64,000 bases of DNA. It comes from CAMLFJ01 sp035524955. GTDB taxonomy: Bacteria > Methylomirabilota > Methylomirabilia > Rokubacteriales > CSP1-6. A model generated the notes under the pieces. The model ran no database searches and was not told where the DNA came from. It was given only the letters and a program-made list of their open reading frames with translations. Location: positions 62,001 through 126,000 of the forward strand of contig DATLFG010000042.1 of assembly GCA_035524955.1 (NCBI GenBank), read 5' to 3'. This document shows positions 8,678 to 18,149 of this stretch, piece by piece (position 1 is the stretch's first letter; each line of letters opens with the position of its first letter). The translations under genes and the position numbers were made by a program.

Positions 8678-9142
8678 CTAGAGGGGCCCTTCCAGGCACG
8701 CGGCCAGGGTGACCACGACGGTGGCGCGATCCGACCAGAACGAGCCGTCGCTCAGCTCGCCGATGGCGACGACGGTCTGCGTGTTGGCGAGCCGGACGCG
8801 GGTCGACACGCGCGCCCGGCCGGAGCGGGGGCTGAAGCGGAACGTGGCGACGTCGGGCAGCGGGTTGATCTCGGTGAAGACGTGGACGGCCCGGACGTGG
8901 TCGGCCTCGGTCATCGGGCTCTCGACGCTGACCGTCAGCGGGACGGCGTGGCCGTTCTCGGACAGCGGGGGCAGCTCGAGCTTCACCCGGCCCGGCGTGA
9001 CGGGGGCGGAGCCCACCACCCGGCGGATGGCGGCCTGCATCCGCTCGGGGGTCGCCCCGGTGGGGCGAACGGCGACGATCGACACCAGGCCGAGCCCGGC
9101 GCCGGCGGTCCGGAGGAACGCGCGGCGGTCCATGTCTGTCAC
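8678..9142 (-). CDS. soxY: SoxY, sulfur-carrier protein
   Basis: The protein has 154 residues. A Tat signal (RRAFLRTAGAGLGLV) starts at residue 6, as expected for SoxY, which is exported folded with SoxZ. The middle part has the SoxY pattern (LELPPLSENGHAVPLTVSVE and INPLPDVATFRF). In canonical SoxY the sulfur-binding cysteine sits in a C-terminal GGCGG swinging arm; here the C-terminus is TLAACLEGPL. The single cysteine is kept, but the flanking glycines are replaced and the cysteine is followed by LEGPL. The start overlaps the soxX stop by 4 bp (ATGA). Function as a periplasmic carrier is likely; the arm chemistry may differ. Confidence 0.9.
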   Translation of the reverse strand: MTDMDRRAFLRTAGAGLGLVSIVAVRPTGATPERMQAAIRRVVGSAPVTPGRVKLELPPLSENGHAVPLTVSVESPMTEADHVRAVHVFTEINPLPDVATFRFSPRSGRARVSTRVRLANTQTVVAIGELSDGSFWSDRATVVVTLAACLEGPL

Positions 9143-9606
9143 TCTCGCAGCGTCGTCAAGAAGGCGACCACGTCCTCGATCTGCTCGGCGGTCAGCACGG
9201 GCTTGCCGCGGAACGCGGGGGCGACCCGTGTCAGGCCGTCGGTCCGATGATACGCCGGCATGATCGTCGCCGGGTTGACCCGGGCGGGATCGACGATCCG
9301 CTGGCGGATCTGCGCCTCGGACAGCCGGCTGCCGACGCCGGCCAGGTTGGTGGCCAGCTCACCCTGGAAGCGTTCCTCCGGGAACGGCCCGCTGTGGCAG
9401 AGCAGGCAGAGTCCGACCTGGCGGTCGGCGACGATCGCCCGGCCGCGCGCCGGATCGCCTGGGGCGCCGGTGAGCGACTCCGGGATCCCGTCCCGTCCGT
9501 GCGCCACACCGGCCACCAGGCAGCTCATCGCGACGAGGGCGGCGGCGGCCGCGCGCCGTGGGGTTGGCGCCGCCCGGCCCGGCCCGGTCCGCCCGTCTCT
9601 CACCAT
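9139..9606 (-). CDS. soxX: SoxX, monoheme c-type cytochrome of the SoxAX complex
   Basis: The protein has 155 residues from the ATG at 9606; a longer frame upstream would run into fccB coding sequence and is rejected. It has an N-terminal export signal with a hydrophobic core (AAAAALVAMSCLVAGVA). The single heme site is CLLCH, and a distal methionine lies in the ATIMPAYHR segment. The C-terminus (VLTAEQIEDVVAFLTTLRE) is the usual final helix of small class I cytochromes. SoxX accepts electrons from SoxA and passes them to the respiratory chain. It follows fccB by 7 bp and overlaps soxY. Confidence 0.9.
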   Translation of the reverse strand: MVRDGRTGPGRAAPTPRRAAAAALVAMSCLVAGVAHGRDGIPESLTGAPGDPARGRAIVADRQVGLCLLCHSGPFPEERFQGELATNLAGVGSRLSEAQIRQRIVDPARVNPATIMPAYHRTDGLTRVAPAFRGKPVLTAEQIEDVVAFLTTLRE

Positions 9607-9613
9607 GGGTGAC

Positions 9614-10888
9614 CTACCCGAACACCTCGGCGGTGATGGTCCGGAACCAGGCCTCGGCCAGCACCGCCTCCGCCGCGCGCGTCTCGCGCGGCGCGCCGGC
9701 CGGGCTGACGCCGCCGGCGCCCTTGACCTCGGCCAGCTGCCCACCCGACGGCTCGTAGACGCCGGCCACCGAGATGCCGTAGTCGGGCGCGATCAGGCTG
9801 TAGCACGTGTTGATGAGCTTGGGGTCGGACGGGGCGGCGCCGGTGAGGAGCCGGGCGACCACCACGGCGCACGTCTTGGCCTGGGAGTTGGCGGCGAAGG
9901 CCGACTTCGGCATGGCGCCGGCGATGGCGGCGTCGCCGATGACGTGGATGCGGGGCTCGAGCCTCGACTCGAACGTCACCGGATCGATCGGGCACCAGCC
10001 GCTGCGGTCGGCGACGCCCGCGACCTCCGCGATGCGGCCGGCCTTCTGCGGCGGGATGACGTTGGCCACGTCGGCCTTGTGGCGGCCGAAATCGGTGACG
10101 AACGTGCGGGTCGTGGGGTCCACCGCGGTGACGGCGCCTCCCCGGGAGACCGGGACCCACTCGAGCAGGCCGGGGTACAGCTCCGCCCAGGCCTGCTGGA
10201 ACAACCGCTGCTTGGAGAACACGTCCTTGGCGTCGAGCACGATCAGCTTGGAGCGCGGCTTCCTGGTCTTGAGGAAGTGCGCGATCAGACTGGCGCGCTC
10301 GTAGGGGCCGGGCGGGCAGCGGAACGGGTTGGCGGGCGCCGAGATGACGACCACCCCGCCGTCCGGCATGGCCTCGAGCTGGCGGCGCAGCCGCAGCGTC
10401 TGCTCACCCGCGCGCCAGGCGTGGGGCATGCTCGCGGACGCCGCCTCGTCGTAGCCGGGTAGCGCGCCCCACCTGATGTCGATGCCGGGCGCCATCACCA
10501 GCCGGTCGTACGGCAAGCGCGCGCCGTCGGCGAGCGTGACCGACCGCGCGGCCGCGTCGACGGCCGTGGCGCTCGTGCCGGCGAGCGTGATGCCCGCGGC
10601 CGCGACGTGCTCGTAGGTGAACTGCTGGGCGCTCAGCTCGCGCAGGCCGGCGACCACGTTGTTGCTGAACGGGCAGGCGGTGAACGTCGGGTTCGGCTCC
10701 ACCAGCGTGACCGCGATGGCCGGATCGATCGTCCGGAGCGCGCGGGCGCAGCTGGCGCCCGCGAAGCCACCACCGATCACCACCACCTTCGGCGCGGCGC
10801 CGCGCGCGAACACGGGATACGGACACAGCGCGGTCGAAGCCGCGGCCGCGGCGCCGAGCTTCAGGAACTCCCGGCGGCCCGGGCTCAC
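9614..10888 (-). CDS. fccB: Flavocytochrome c sulfide dehydrogenase, FAD subunit (FccB/SoxF)
   Basis: The protein has 424 residues from a GTG at 10888, which overlaps the preceding cytochrome stop codon (GTGA) and begins (M)SPGRREFLKLGAAAAASTA, a Tat signal. The FAD dinucleotide motif VVVIGGGFAGASCARALR follows at about residue 35. Two cysteines characteristic of FccB are present, in FTACPFSNNVVAG and NPFRCPPGPYER; they form the redox-active disulfide near the flavin. The C-terminal region matches the FCSD cytochrome-interaction domain. The enzyme oxidises sulfide or polysulfide to sulfur in the periplasm and reduces the small cytochrome encoded just upstream. SoxF, its homologue in Sox operons, is the alternative name. 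Confidence 0.92.
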   Translation of the reverse strand: MSPGRREFLKLGAAAAASTALCPYPVFARGAAPKVVVIGGGFAGASCARALRTIDPAIAVTLVEPNPTFTACPFSNNVVAGLRELSAQQFTYEHVAAAGITLAGTSATAVDAAARSVTLADGARLPYDRLVMAPGIDIRWGALPGYDEAASASMPHAWRAGEQTLRLRRQLEAMPDGGVVVISAPANPFRCPPGPYERASLIAHFLKTRKPRSKLIVLDAKDVFSKQRLFQQAWAELYPGLLEWVPVSRGGAVTAVDPTTRTFVTDFGRHKADVANVIPPQKAGRIAEVAGVADRSGWCPIDPVTFESRLEPRIHVIGDAAIAGAMPKSAFAANSQAKTCAVVVARLLTGAAPSDPKLINTCYSLIAPDYGISVAGVYEPSGGQLAEVKGAGGVSPAGAPRETRAAEAVLAEAWFRTITAEVFG

Positions 10889-11169
10889 CTCTGTCCCGCG
10901 TACCAGGCCGCGATGGCCCGGATCTCGTCGTCCGTGAATCCCTTGGCGATCCGGTCCATGACGGTGCCCGGGCGCTGCCCCGAGCGGAACTCCTGCATGG
11001 CCTTCACGATCGCGGCCTGGTCGACCCCGAGCAGCCGCGGCACGGGCGTGGTCACGCGCGCCGAGGTCGCGTGACACCCCGAGCACGAGACGGCGCCGGC
11101 CGGAGGCTCGGCCGACGCGGTCGCCGCGATCGAGGCGACCCCGATCGCAGCGACCAGGAGCCTCCCCAT
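10885..11169 (-). CDS. Small monoheme cytochrome c (FccA/SoxE-like)
   Basis: The protein has 94 residues with a signal peptide (LLVAAIGVASIAATASA). It has one heme motif, CSGCH, and a likely distal methionine ligand in GTVMDRIAKG, followed by the helix FTDDEIRAIAAWYAGQR. It is the size of a single-heme class I cytochrome, consistent with the FccA partner of FCSD. It sits between the IorAB-like molybdoenzyme and fccB and overlaps fccB by 4 bp, so it could accept electrons from either. Which one is its main donor cannot be decided from sequence. Confidence 0.88.
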   Translation of the reverse strand: MGRLLVAAIGVASIAATASAEPPAGAVSCSGCHATSARVTTPVPRLLGVDQAAIVKAMQEFRSGQRPGTVMDRIAKGFTDDEIRAIAAWYAGQR

Positions 11170-11176
11170 CCCGGAC

Positions 11177-13354
11177 CTACACCAGCGTGATGCCGTGGTT
11201 CTTCAGCGGGACGCTGCGGATGCGCTTGCCGGTGGCGGCGAAGAACGCATTCAGCACCGCGGGCGCCGCCACGCAGATCGTGGGCTCGCCCACGCCGCCC
11301 CAGAAGCCGCCGGACGGCATGACGATCGACTCCACCTTCGGCATCTGGCGGATGCGCATCGAGTCGTACTCGTGGAAGTTGGTCTGCTCGATGCGGCCGT
11401 CCTTGACCGTGCACTCCTCCATGAACAGCGCGGACAGGCCGTAGACGAACGAGCCGGCGATCTGCCGCTCGATCTGCGCGGGGTTGACGGCATAGCCTGG
11501 GTCGGTCGCGCAGACGATGCGGTGCACCTTCACCTTGTTGCCGTCGGTGACGGAGATCTCGGCGCACGCCGCCACATAGCTGGCGAACGCCTTCATCTGG
11601 GCCAGGCCGCGGAACACGCCCGGCGGCGCCGGCTTCCCCCAGCCCGCCCGGGCGGCCACCGCGTTGAGCACGGCCAGATGCTTGGGGTGGTTGGCCATCA
11701 GCTTGCGGCGGAACTCGAGCGGGTCCTGGCCGGCGGCCTGCGCCAGCTCGTCCATGAAGCACTCGAGGAAGATGGCGTTCTGGTTGATATTCACGCCGCG
11801 CCAGAACCCGGGCGGCACATGCGTGTTGCGCATGGCGTGATCGATCAGGAGGTTGGGGACGGTGTAGCCGATGGCGAAGTCGCCGCTGGCGTGCAGTCCC
11901 TGGAAGGTGAGGAAGTCCATCCCGTTCTGCAGCATCTGCGGGAACACGGCGGTGAGGATCGACTGGCCCGACAGGCGCAGGTGCAGGCCGGTCAGGTTGC
12001 CACTCGCGTCGAGCCCGCCCGTGAGCTTCGAGTGCATGACCGGGTGGTACTTGCCGTGGAGCATGTCCTCCTCGCGCGACCAGAGGAGCTTCACCGGAGT
12101 GCCCGGGATCTGCTTGGCGATGAGCACGGCCTGGGTGACGTAGTCGTGGAAGGCGCCGCGCCGGCCGAAGCCGCCGCCGAGGTTGATCTTGTAGACCTCG
12201 CACTTGTCGGCGGGCAGGCCGGAGGCCGCCAGGGTGGCCGCGAACGCGGCCTCGCCGTTCTGGGTGGGCACCCAGACCTCGCACCGGTCCGGGGTGTACT
12301 TTGCCGTCGCGTTCATCGGCTCCATCGGCGCGTGGTTCTGGAAGGGATAGGAGTAGACGGCCTCGATCTTCTTCGTCGCGCCGGCGAGCGCGGCCTTCGC
12401 GTCGCCGTTCGTGTTGTTGACGAAGGCCTGCTCCGCGCTGAGGCCTTCCGCGCACATGGCGGCGATGATGGCGCTGGAGACCTTGGCGTTGGGGCCCTCG
12501 TCCCAGACGATGGGCAGCGCGTCGAGGGCGGTCTTGGCCTCCCAGTACGTGTCGGCCACGACGGCGACGGCGGAGCCCCCCACCGGCAGCACGTGCCGCA
12601 CGCCCGGCATGCCCTTGACCTTGTCCGCCTCGTAGCTCTTCACCGTGCCCCCGAAGACGGGGCAGTCCTTGATGGTGGCGGTGAGCATCCCGGGCAGCTT
12701 CAGGTCGAACCCGTAGACCTGGGCGCCGGTCACCTTCCCGAGCGTGTCCAGGCGCTTCACGGACTTGCCGATGATCTTCCACTCCTTCGGGTCCTTGAGC
12801 GGCACCTTGTCGGGCGGCGTGAGCTTGGCCGCCGCCTCCGCCACACTCCCGTACGTGGTGGTGCGACCGGTCGGCCGGTGCGTGATCACGCTGCTGGCGA
12901 CGCTGCACTCGGCGACGGGCACGCCCCAGCCGTTGGCCGCGGCCTGGACCAGCATCGTGCGGGCGACGGCGCCGCCCTGGCGGACGTACTCGTGCGACAT
13001 CCGGATGCCGCGGCTGCCGCCCGTCGAGAAGTCGCCCCACACGCGCTTGCGCTTGACGCTCTGCCCCGGCGTCGGGTACTCGGTCGTCACCTTCGACCAG
13101 TCGCACTCGAGCTCCTCGGTCACCATCTGGGCGAGGCCGGTGATCGTGCCCTGTCCCATCTCGGAGCGGGCGACGCGGATGACGACCGTGTCGTCCGGGC
13201 GGATGACCACCCAGGCGTTGATCTCAGGCGAGCCATCCTGCGCGCGGACGACCTCGGGGCCGAACGGGATCTTCAGGCCCAGGGCGAGGCCGCTGCCGAC
13301 CGCCGCCGAGCCGATGACGAACTTGCGCCGGCTGATCTCTGGCGTGGTGATCAT
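11177..13354 (-). CDS. Molybdopterin-binding large subunit, IorB-like (xanthine dehydrogenase family)
   Basis: The protein has 725 residues from the ATG at 13354. A Tat signal (ISRRKFVIGSAAVGSGLALG) targets it to the periplasm, as in isoquinoline 1-oxidoreductase beta subunits. The body has the molybdopterin domains of the xanthine oxidase family (RSEMGQGTITGLAQMV, GGGFGRRGAFHDYV). The active-site glutamate region is GGVGEPTICVAAPAVLNAF near the C-terminus. It hydroxylates an N-heterocycle or oxidises an aldehyde using water, sending electrons through the 2Fe-2S subunit to a cytochrome c. It follows iorA by 11 bp and precedes the small cytochrome by 7 bp. The substrate is unknown, and carbon monoxide dehydrogenase is excluded because the AYRCSFR loop is absent. 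Confidence 0.9.
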   Translation of the reverse strand: MITTPEISRRKFVIGSAAVGSGLALGLKIPFGPEVVRAQDGSPEINAWVVIRPDDTVVIRVARSEMGQGTITGLAQMVTEELECDWSKVTTEYPTPGQSVKRKRVWGDFSTGGSRGIRMSHEYVRQGGAVARTMLVQAAANGWGVPVAECSVASSVITHRPTGRTTTYGSVAEAAAKLTPPDKVPLKDPKEWKIIGKSVKRLDTLGKVTGAQVYGFDLKLPGMLTATIKDCPVFGGTVKSYEADKVKGMPGVRHVLPVGGSAVAVVADTYWEAKTALDALPIVWDEGPNAKVSSAIIAAMCAEGLSAEQAFVNNTNGDAKAALAGATKKIEAVYSYPFQNHAPMEPMNATAKYTPDRCEVWVPTQNGEAAFAATLAASGLPADKCEVYKINLGGGFGRRGAFHDYVTQAVLIAKQIPGTPVKLLWSREEDMLHGKYHPVMHSKLTGGLDASGNLTGLHLRLSGQSILTAVFPQMLQNGMDFLTFQGLHASGDFAIGYTVPNLLIDHAMRNTHVPPGFWRGVNINQNAIFLECFMDELAQAAGQDPLEFRRKLMANHPKHLAVLNAVAARAGWGKPAPPGVFRGLAQMKAFASYVAACAEISVTDGNKVKVHRIVCATDPGYAVNPAQIERQIAGSFVYGLSALFMEECTVKDGRIEQTNFHEYDSMRIRQMPKVESIVMPSGGFWGGVGEPTICVAAPAVLNAFFAATGKRIRSVPLKNHGITLV

Positions 13355-13365
13355 GGCCGCCCCCC

Positions 13366-13815
<450 letters not shown>

Positions 13816-14011
13816 GGCTTCCCTCCTCGGGTGGCTGGTGCCGGAAAATATCCTCCATCGGGTCCACGAAGGCAAGCGATGCCGCGGTTCGTGACGCCCG
13901 GCGTGACGCGGCGCATCGAACCCACCTGCTCCTCTACCCGGATCCCGCCGCGGTGCACTTCGAGATCCACGCGATCGTACGGGCTTCTGCCGTGACTGCG
14001 TCGGCGCGTAG

Positions 14012-16861
14012 TCACTCCACGTCGCGCACTTTACGGAGGCTCCGGAGGGCCCGCCGCTCGAGCGCCGGCGCGCGCTGATGCCGCGCGATTTCTAGCGCGG
14101 TCTCGAAACACCCCGTGACCGCGGCGGGGTCTTGCCCCGTCGCCAGCAGCAGCTCGCCCCTCAACCGATGGAGCTCCGCCGCGTAGAAACGCTCGCCGCT
14201 TCGCTCGACGGCGGCCAGCGCCTCCGCGGTGACATCGAGGGCGGCCCCGGGCTGACCCGCGCTGGCGAGCGTCTCGGCCAGCAAGCCGAGGAAATACGTC
14301 TTGAACTCTTCCGAGCCCAGGGTTCGAATGGTCGCGACCCCGTCGCGCATCCTCGCGAGTCCCTCTTCGATTTCCCCCGCTTCAGCCAGCGCCCACCCGC
14401 CGGTCATCGCCGCCCACGCCTGGAGTTGGACGAACCCCCGCTCGCGGGCGAGCACGGCGGCCGCCTCGGCTCGGTCACGCGTCGTCCGCCAGTCGCCGCG
14501 GAACTGATGCAGCCGGGCCCCGTAGAGCAGGGCGTGGGCTTCGCTGAAGGGGTGGCCGAGCGTCCGCGCCAGTGCCACCGCGGCCTCGCTCTGCCGGCTC
14601 GCCTGCTCGGGCTCACCGGAGAGCTCGAGCGCCCAGGCTCCGTGGCCGAGCGCACAAACGGCTGGGTCGTGGTTGCCGTAGACGGCGGCGAGCGCCGCGT
14701 GCCGGTCGGGATCGTAGAGACCCACCGCCCGGGCCGCGTGGTCTCGGGCGGCCGCCAGCTCACCGCGCGCGAACAGAGTCGCCCACAGCGCGTGATGAGC
14801 CTCGATGAGGAGCCCGGGGTCGCCGGTGCGCTGGGCCAGCGCGAGGAGGCGCTGGCTGAACCCGTGGGCGACGTCGATCTCGCCTCGGCTCCGGCGGAAC
14901 AGAAACAGACCCCAGAGAACCGGGAAGAGTCGAGAGGCGTCGCCGATCTGCTGGCAGAGATCCTGCGCCCGTGTGTAGACCCGCTCGACCTCGGGCGCGC
15001 CGCGGCCCTTCATCGCCATGAGCGGCCCCCCGAGCGCGATCTGGAGGGCGACCTCTTGCTCGGCTCGCTGCGGGGTATCCGGCTCGGCCTGGAGCAGGTC
15101 GAGCCCTCGTGTCAGGTGCCCTACCGCTTCGCGCGTCGCGCTACGTTGCGTGGCGATCTCGCCCGCCAGACGCAGATATCGGACCGCGCGGCTCACGTCG
15201 TGGCCCCGATCGAAGTGCATGGCCAGCTCGGTCGCGACCTCGACGGCACGCGGACCCAGGCCGGCCTCGAGCCGCTCGCCGATCCGGCGGTGCAGCTTCA
15301 CGCGGCGTCCCGTCGCGATGCGCTCGTAGACGACTTCTTGATGGAGCGCATGGCGGAACCCGTAGCGTCCAGCGACCGTCCCGTCCGACCACGTCTCGGA
15401 GCCGTGCGACGTCAGGAACGAGGCGTGCCGGGCCAGCTCGGCGCAACAGTGCTCGACGTCGTCGAGGCTCAGCTGCTCGGCAGCCGCGACGACGGCGGCG
15501 GAGAACTCCACGCCGGCGGCGCTCGCCGCCTCGAGGATCCGGCGCTGGCGGGGAAGCACTCGGTCGAGCTCGTGGCCGATCATCCGGCGAACGTCCTCGG
15601 GGATGACGATGTTGACGGCCAGGGGCCGCCCCGCGACTTCGACTTCCCGGCGCCCAGCGCCCTCGATCAGGCCGGCGCGCCTCCCGAGGTCGTCAGCGAC
15701 GTTGACGACGAACAGCGGATTGCCACCGGTGCGCCGATGGATCACCCCGGCCAGCTCGGTGAGCGGCCCGGCGGCCGGAAAGCGGCGGGCCAGGTACTCG
15801 CCTACCGCCGTCTCGTCCAGCCGCGCGAGCGCGACTTCGCGGCAGTATCCATGCACTTTCAGCTCGTCCTTGGTCGCCTCGAGCGGATGCCCCCGCGTCA
15901 GCGCCTCGCCCGGCCGGTACGAGCCGAGAACCAGAACGCGCGCCAGCCCGGGACGCCTCGCCAGGTAGGCCAGCCAATCCACGGTCGATGGATCACCCCA
16001 GTGGAGATCCTCGAGCCAGAGGACCAAGGGGACCTCTTCCGCCATGACCTCCACGGCCTCGGCCAGCTCGCGCAGCATCCGCTCCCGTGTGACGCCGTAG
16101 GTTTGCCGCTTGAGTGTTCCCAGCTCCGAGGTGCCCAGGACCGAGGGCATCTGGGCGAGCCACGTGGGGGCGTGATGGCGGAGCAGGCGGGCGATCAGCT
16201 GCCCGCCCGGCTCGCGGCAGAGGCGGGTCATGGCTTCAAGGAGCGGCAAGTAGGCCTCCCCCGCCCCATGGGTCTCGATGCATCGACCTTGAGCCATGCG
16301 AAGCCGACCGCCACTGGCCGCCTCCGCCAGGAACACCTCGACGGCCGTCGTCTTCCCGATCCCGGACTCGCCGGTGACGAAGACGATCTGGCGGTCCCCG
16401 TCCGTGGCCCGCTCGAGGCAGGCGCGCAGCTCCCTCAGCTCCCGGTCACGCCCGACGACCAGCGCCGGCGCCCGCGGCCCCGGCCGCGTTGGCGACGACG
16501 AATCGCCGGCCGCGCCCGCGGGCGCCGACAGGACCGTGGGAGCGACGAACCGGTATCCCCGGCGGTGCCGCGTCTCGATGAAGCGGGGGCGTCTGGCGTC
16601 GTCGTCGAGGGCCCCCCGAAGCTCCTGGATGCAGGCCGTGAGCGCCGCGTCGCCCACGACCACGTCCCTCCATACGGACTGGAACAGCTCGGCCCGCGTG
16701 ACCGGTTGCCCGGCGCGCTCGATCAGCGCCGCCAGCACAGCCGCCGCCCGTGGCGTGAGCTTGACTTCGCGCCGGCCGGCCCAGAGGCGCCCGGTGCCCG
16801 GATCGAAGCGGTGGCGGCCGAAGCTAACCTCTTGTCCCATCGGCATTGCCGGCGGTCTCAT
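14012..16861 (-). CDS. Winged-helix regulator with AAA ATPase and TPR-like C-terminus
   Basis: About 949 residues from the ATG at 16861; an in-frame ATG at 16936 would add 25 basic residues, so the start is uncertain. The N-terminus (VSFGRHRFDPGTGRLWAG to RHRRGYRFVAP) is an OmpR/CadC-type winged-helix DNA-binding domain of about 95 residues. It is followed by a predicted ATPase: Walker A GESGIGKTT and Walker B LVLWLEDLHWGD, as in STAND-type ATPases. The C-terminal ~450 residues are alanine-rich helical repeats typical of TPR bundles that sense ligands or proteins. It is probably an ATP-dependent transcription activator. It is divergent from the secreted cupin at 16990, a plausible target. The signal is unknown. 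Confidence 0.85.
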   Translation of the reverse strand: MRPPAMPMGQEVSFGRHRFDPGTGRLWAGRREVKLTPRAAAVLAALIERAGQPVTRAELFQSVWRDVVVGDAALTACIQELRGALDDDARRPRFIETRHRRGYRFVAPTVLSAPAGAAGDSSSPTRPGPRAPALVVGRDRELRELRACLERATDGDRQIVFVTGESGIGKTTAVEVFLAEAASGGRLRMAQGRCIETHGAGEAYLPLLEAMTRLCREPGGQLIARLLRHHAPTWLAQMPSVLGTSELGTLKRQTYGVTRERMLRELAEAVEVMAEEVPLVLWLEDLHWGDPSTVDWLAYLARRPGLARVLVLGSYRPGEALTRGHPLEATKDELKVHGYCREVALARLDETAVGEYLARRFPAAGPLTELAGVIHRRTGGNPLFVVNVADDLGRRAGLIEGAGRREVEVAGRPLAVNIVIPEDVRRMIGHELDRVLPRQRRILEAASAAGVEFSAAVVAAAEQLSLDDVEHCCAELARHASFLTSHGSETWSDGTVAGRYGFRHALHQEVVYERIATGRRVKLHRRIGERLEAGLGPRAVEVATELAMHFDRGHDVSRAVRYLRLAGEIATQRSATREAVGHLTRGLDLLQAEPDTPQRAEQEVALQIALGGPLMAMKGRGAPEVERVYTRAQDLCQQIGDASRLFPVLWGLFLFRRSRGEIDVAHGFSQRLLALAQRTGDPGLLIEAHHALWATLFARGELAAARDHAARAVGLYDPDRHAALAAVYGNHDPAVCALGHGAWALELSGEPEQASRQSEAAVALARTLGHPFSEAHALLYGARLHQFRGDWRTTRDRAEAAAVLARERGFVQLQAWAAMTGGWALAEAGEIEEGLARMRDGVATIRTLGSEEFKTYFLGLLAETLASAGQPGAALDVTAEALAAVERSGERFYAAELHRLRGELLLATGQDPAAVTGCFETALEIARHQRAPALERRALRSLRKVRDVE

Positions 16862-16989
16862 CGCCTGCCGTCGTCTCAGAAGAATCTCACGGTTCTCTTG
16901 GGACTTCCGATGTCCCGGGCCCCTACTCTCTGACACATACGAGGGTCAACAGCAAGTGGCGTAGCCGTCTGGCAAAGGAGGATCGCCCG

Positions 16990-17613
16990 ATGAAACCGCG
17001 CTTCATAGTGGTGGTCGCAGGTCTCGTCCTCGTGTGGCTGTCTACGGCATTGGCGTTCGCGCAGCCGGGGGGAGTGGGTGTCGCCGGCTCCGGCACGCTC
17101 GTCATCAAGCCACTGATCGAGAAGAAGGTCACGGAGCTGCCACCTGGACCGCTCTTCTGGCGAGTGGAGAGCTTCGCCACCCTGGCCCGGGCGCAGGCCG
17201 CCGCCGGTCAGCTGGGCCTCGTGACCGAGTCCGGTGGCAAGGTCTGGCTCCTCACGCTCGGTCCGGCCGGCGGGTCGTCGGATGGCGGCACGAAGATGGC
17301 GGAGATCGGACCACTCCCCCCGGTCGCGGCGCCCGCCTATCTGCTCCGGGTCAATGAAGCCCGCGGTCCATCGGGCAGCGTCACGCCCGTGCACAGCCAC
17401 CCGGGCGCCGAGGCCGCCTACGTGCTCGCGGGGGAGCAAACCTTCCGGACGCCCCATGGCGTGAAGCGAGTCGCCGCCGGCCAGGCCGAGGCCGGCCGCG
17501 CCGCCGGGACGCCGATGCAAGTCTCCAGCAGCGGCTCGGTGGACCTCCATGCACTGGTCATGTTCGTGGTCGACGCCACCAAGCCGTTCTCGAGTCCGGC
17601 GACGCTCAAATGA
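16990..17613 (+). CDS. Secreted cupin-domain protein
   Basis: The protein has 207 residues from the ATG at 16990, preceded by a strong AAAGGAGG at about 16975. A signal peptide (VVVAGLVLVWLSTALAFAQ) is followed by a mature part with one cupin_2 barrel. The metal-binding first motif is TPVHSHPGAEAAYVLAGEQ, with two histidines and a glutamate, and the second half is HGVKRVAAGQAEAGRAAGTP. Enzymatic function is unknown; many such proteins are small-molecule binding or isomerising enzymes of the periplasm. It is monocistronic, divergent from the large AAA regulator and followed by a tRNA cluster on the opposite strand. Confidence 0.82.
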   Translation: MKPRFIVVVAGLVLVWLSTALAFAQPGGVGVAGSGTLVIKPLIEKKVTELPPGPLFWRVESFATLARAQAAAGQLGLVTESGGKVWLLTLGPAGGSSDGGTKMAEIGPLPPVAAPAYLLRVNEARGPSGSVTPVHSHPGAEAAYVLAGEQTFRTPHGVKRVAAGQAEAGRAAGTPMQVSSSGSVDLHALVMFVVDATKPFSSPATLK

Positions 17614-17736
17614 CCGGTACTGTGCACCCCATCAACGGGCTCCTGGTCAGCCGTGGCGAGGCCTCGGCGCGCGGCCGATCCCAGCCCGGTAAGGTCCCAC
17701 TGACGAATCACGACGCGCGTTCCTGAACTGCCGACC

Positions 17737-17774
17737 GAAAAACAGCGGGCGCTTCCGATGCTCCGGAAGCGCCC
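17737..17774 (-). terminator. Rho-independent terminator of the His-Arg-Lys tRNA cluster
   Basis: A perfect 11-bp stem (arms 17747-17757 and 17764-17774, GGGCGCTTCCG/CGGAAGCGCCC) with a 6-nt loop is followed on the minus strand by GCTGTTTTTCGG. It starts 9 nt beyond the 3' CCA of tRNA-Lys, exactly where a terminator for the minus-strand tRNA operon is needed. In the plus direction the T tract is poor, so it would serve the upstream cupin gene less well. Confidence 0.85.
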
Positions 17775-17782
17775 GTCTTGAT

Positions 17783-17858
<76 letters not shown>

Positions 17859-17904
17859 GCGTCTTCGCGGGTGCTGCGACATCCGGGTGCTGCTACGACA
17901 GAAG

Positions 17905-17981
17905 TGGTGCGCCCAAGAGGATTCGAACCTCTGACCTTTAGCTCCGGAGGCTAACGCTCTATCCAGCTGAGCTATGGGCGC
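17905..17981 (-). tRNA. tRNA-Arg (anticodon CCG)
   Basis: This is a 77-nt cloverleaf with acceptor GCGCCCA/TGGGCGC. The anticodon stem TTAGC/GCTAA encloses loop CTCCGGA, and CCA is encoded. It is the second gene of the His-Arg-Lys cluster. Confidence 0.95.
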
Positions 17982-18005
17982 CCGAGCACTGGCCGACTTC
18001 AGGAG

Positions 18006-18082
18006 TGGGGTGACCGAAGGGAATCGAACCCTCAACCCCTGGAGCCACAGTCCAGTGCTCTAACCAATTGAGCTACGGTCAC
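18006..18082 (-). tRNA. tRNA-His (anticodon GTG)
   Basis: This is a 77-nt cloverleaf with acceptor GTGACCG/CGGTCAC, discriminator C73 and an encoded G immediately 5' (18083) for position -1, the histidine identity element. The anticodon GTG lies in ACTGTGGCT and CCA is encoded. It is the first gene of the cluster. Confidence 0.96.
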
Positions 18083-18149
18083 CGTCCCGGGACGACAGCC
18101 AAGTTGTGACTGTACCGTATGTTTCGGGGCTGGTCAACGGCGCGGCCGC

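Noticed and set aside
11177..13354. Large molybdoenzyme considered as aerobic CO dehydrogenase
   Set aside because: The CoxL AYRCSFR active-site loop is absent, a Tat signal is present and no CoxM-like FAD subunit is nearby; the two-subunit layout fits IorAB.
14132..16933. A 933-codon plus-strand frame opposite the AAA regulator
   Set aside because: No ATPase or DNA-binding motif; the minus frame has Walker A and B and a winged helix.
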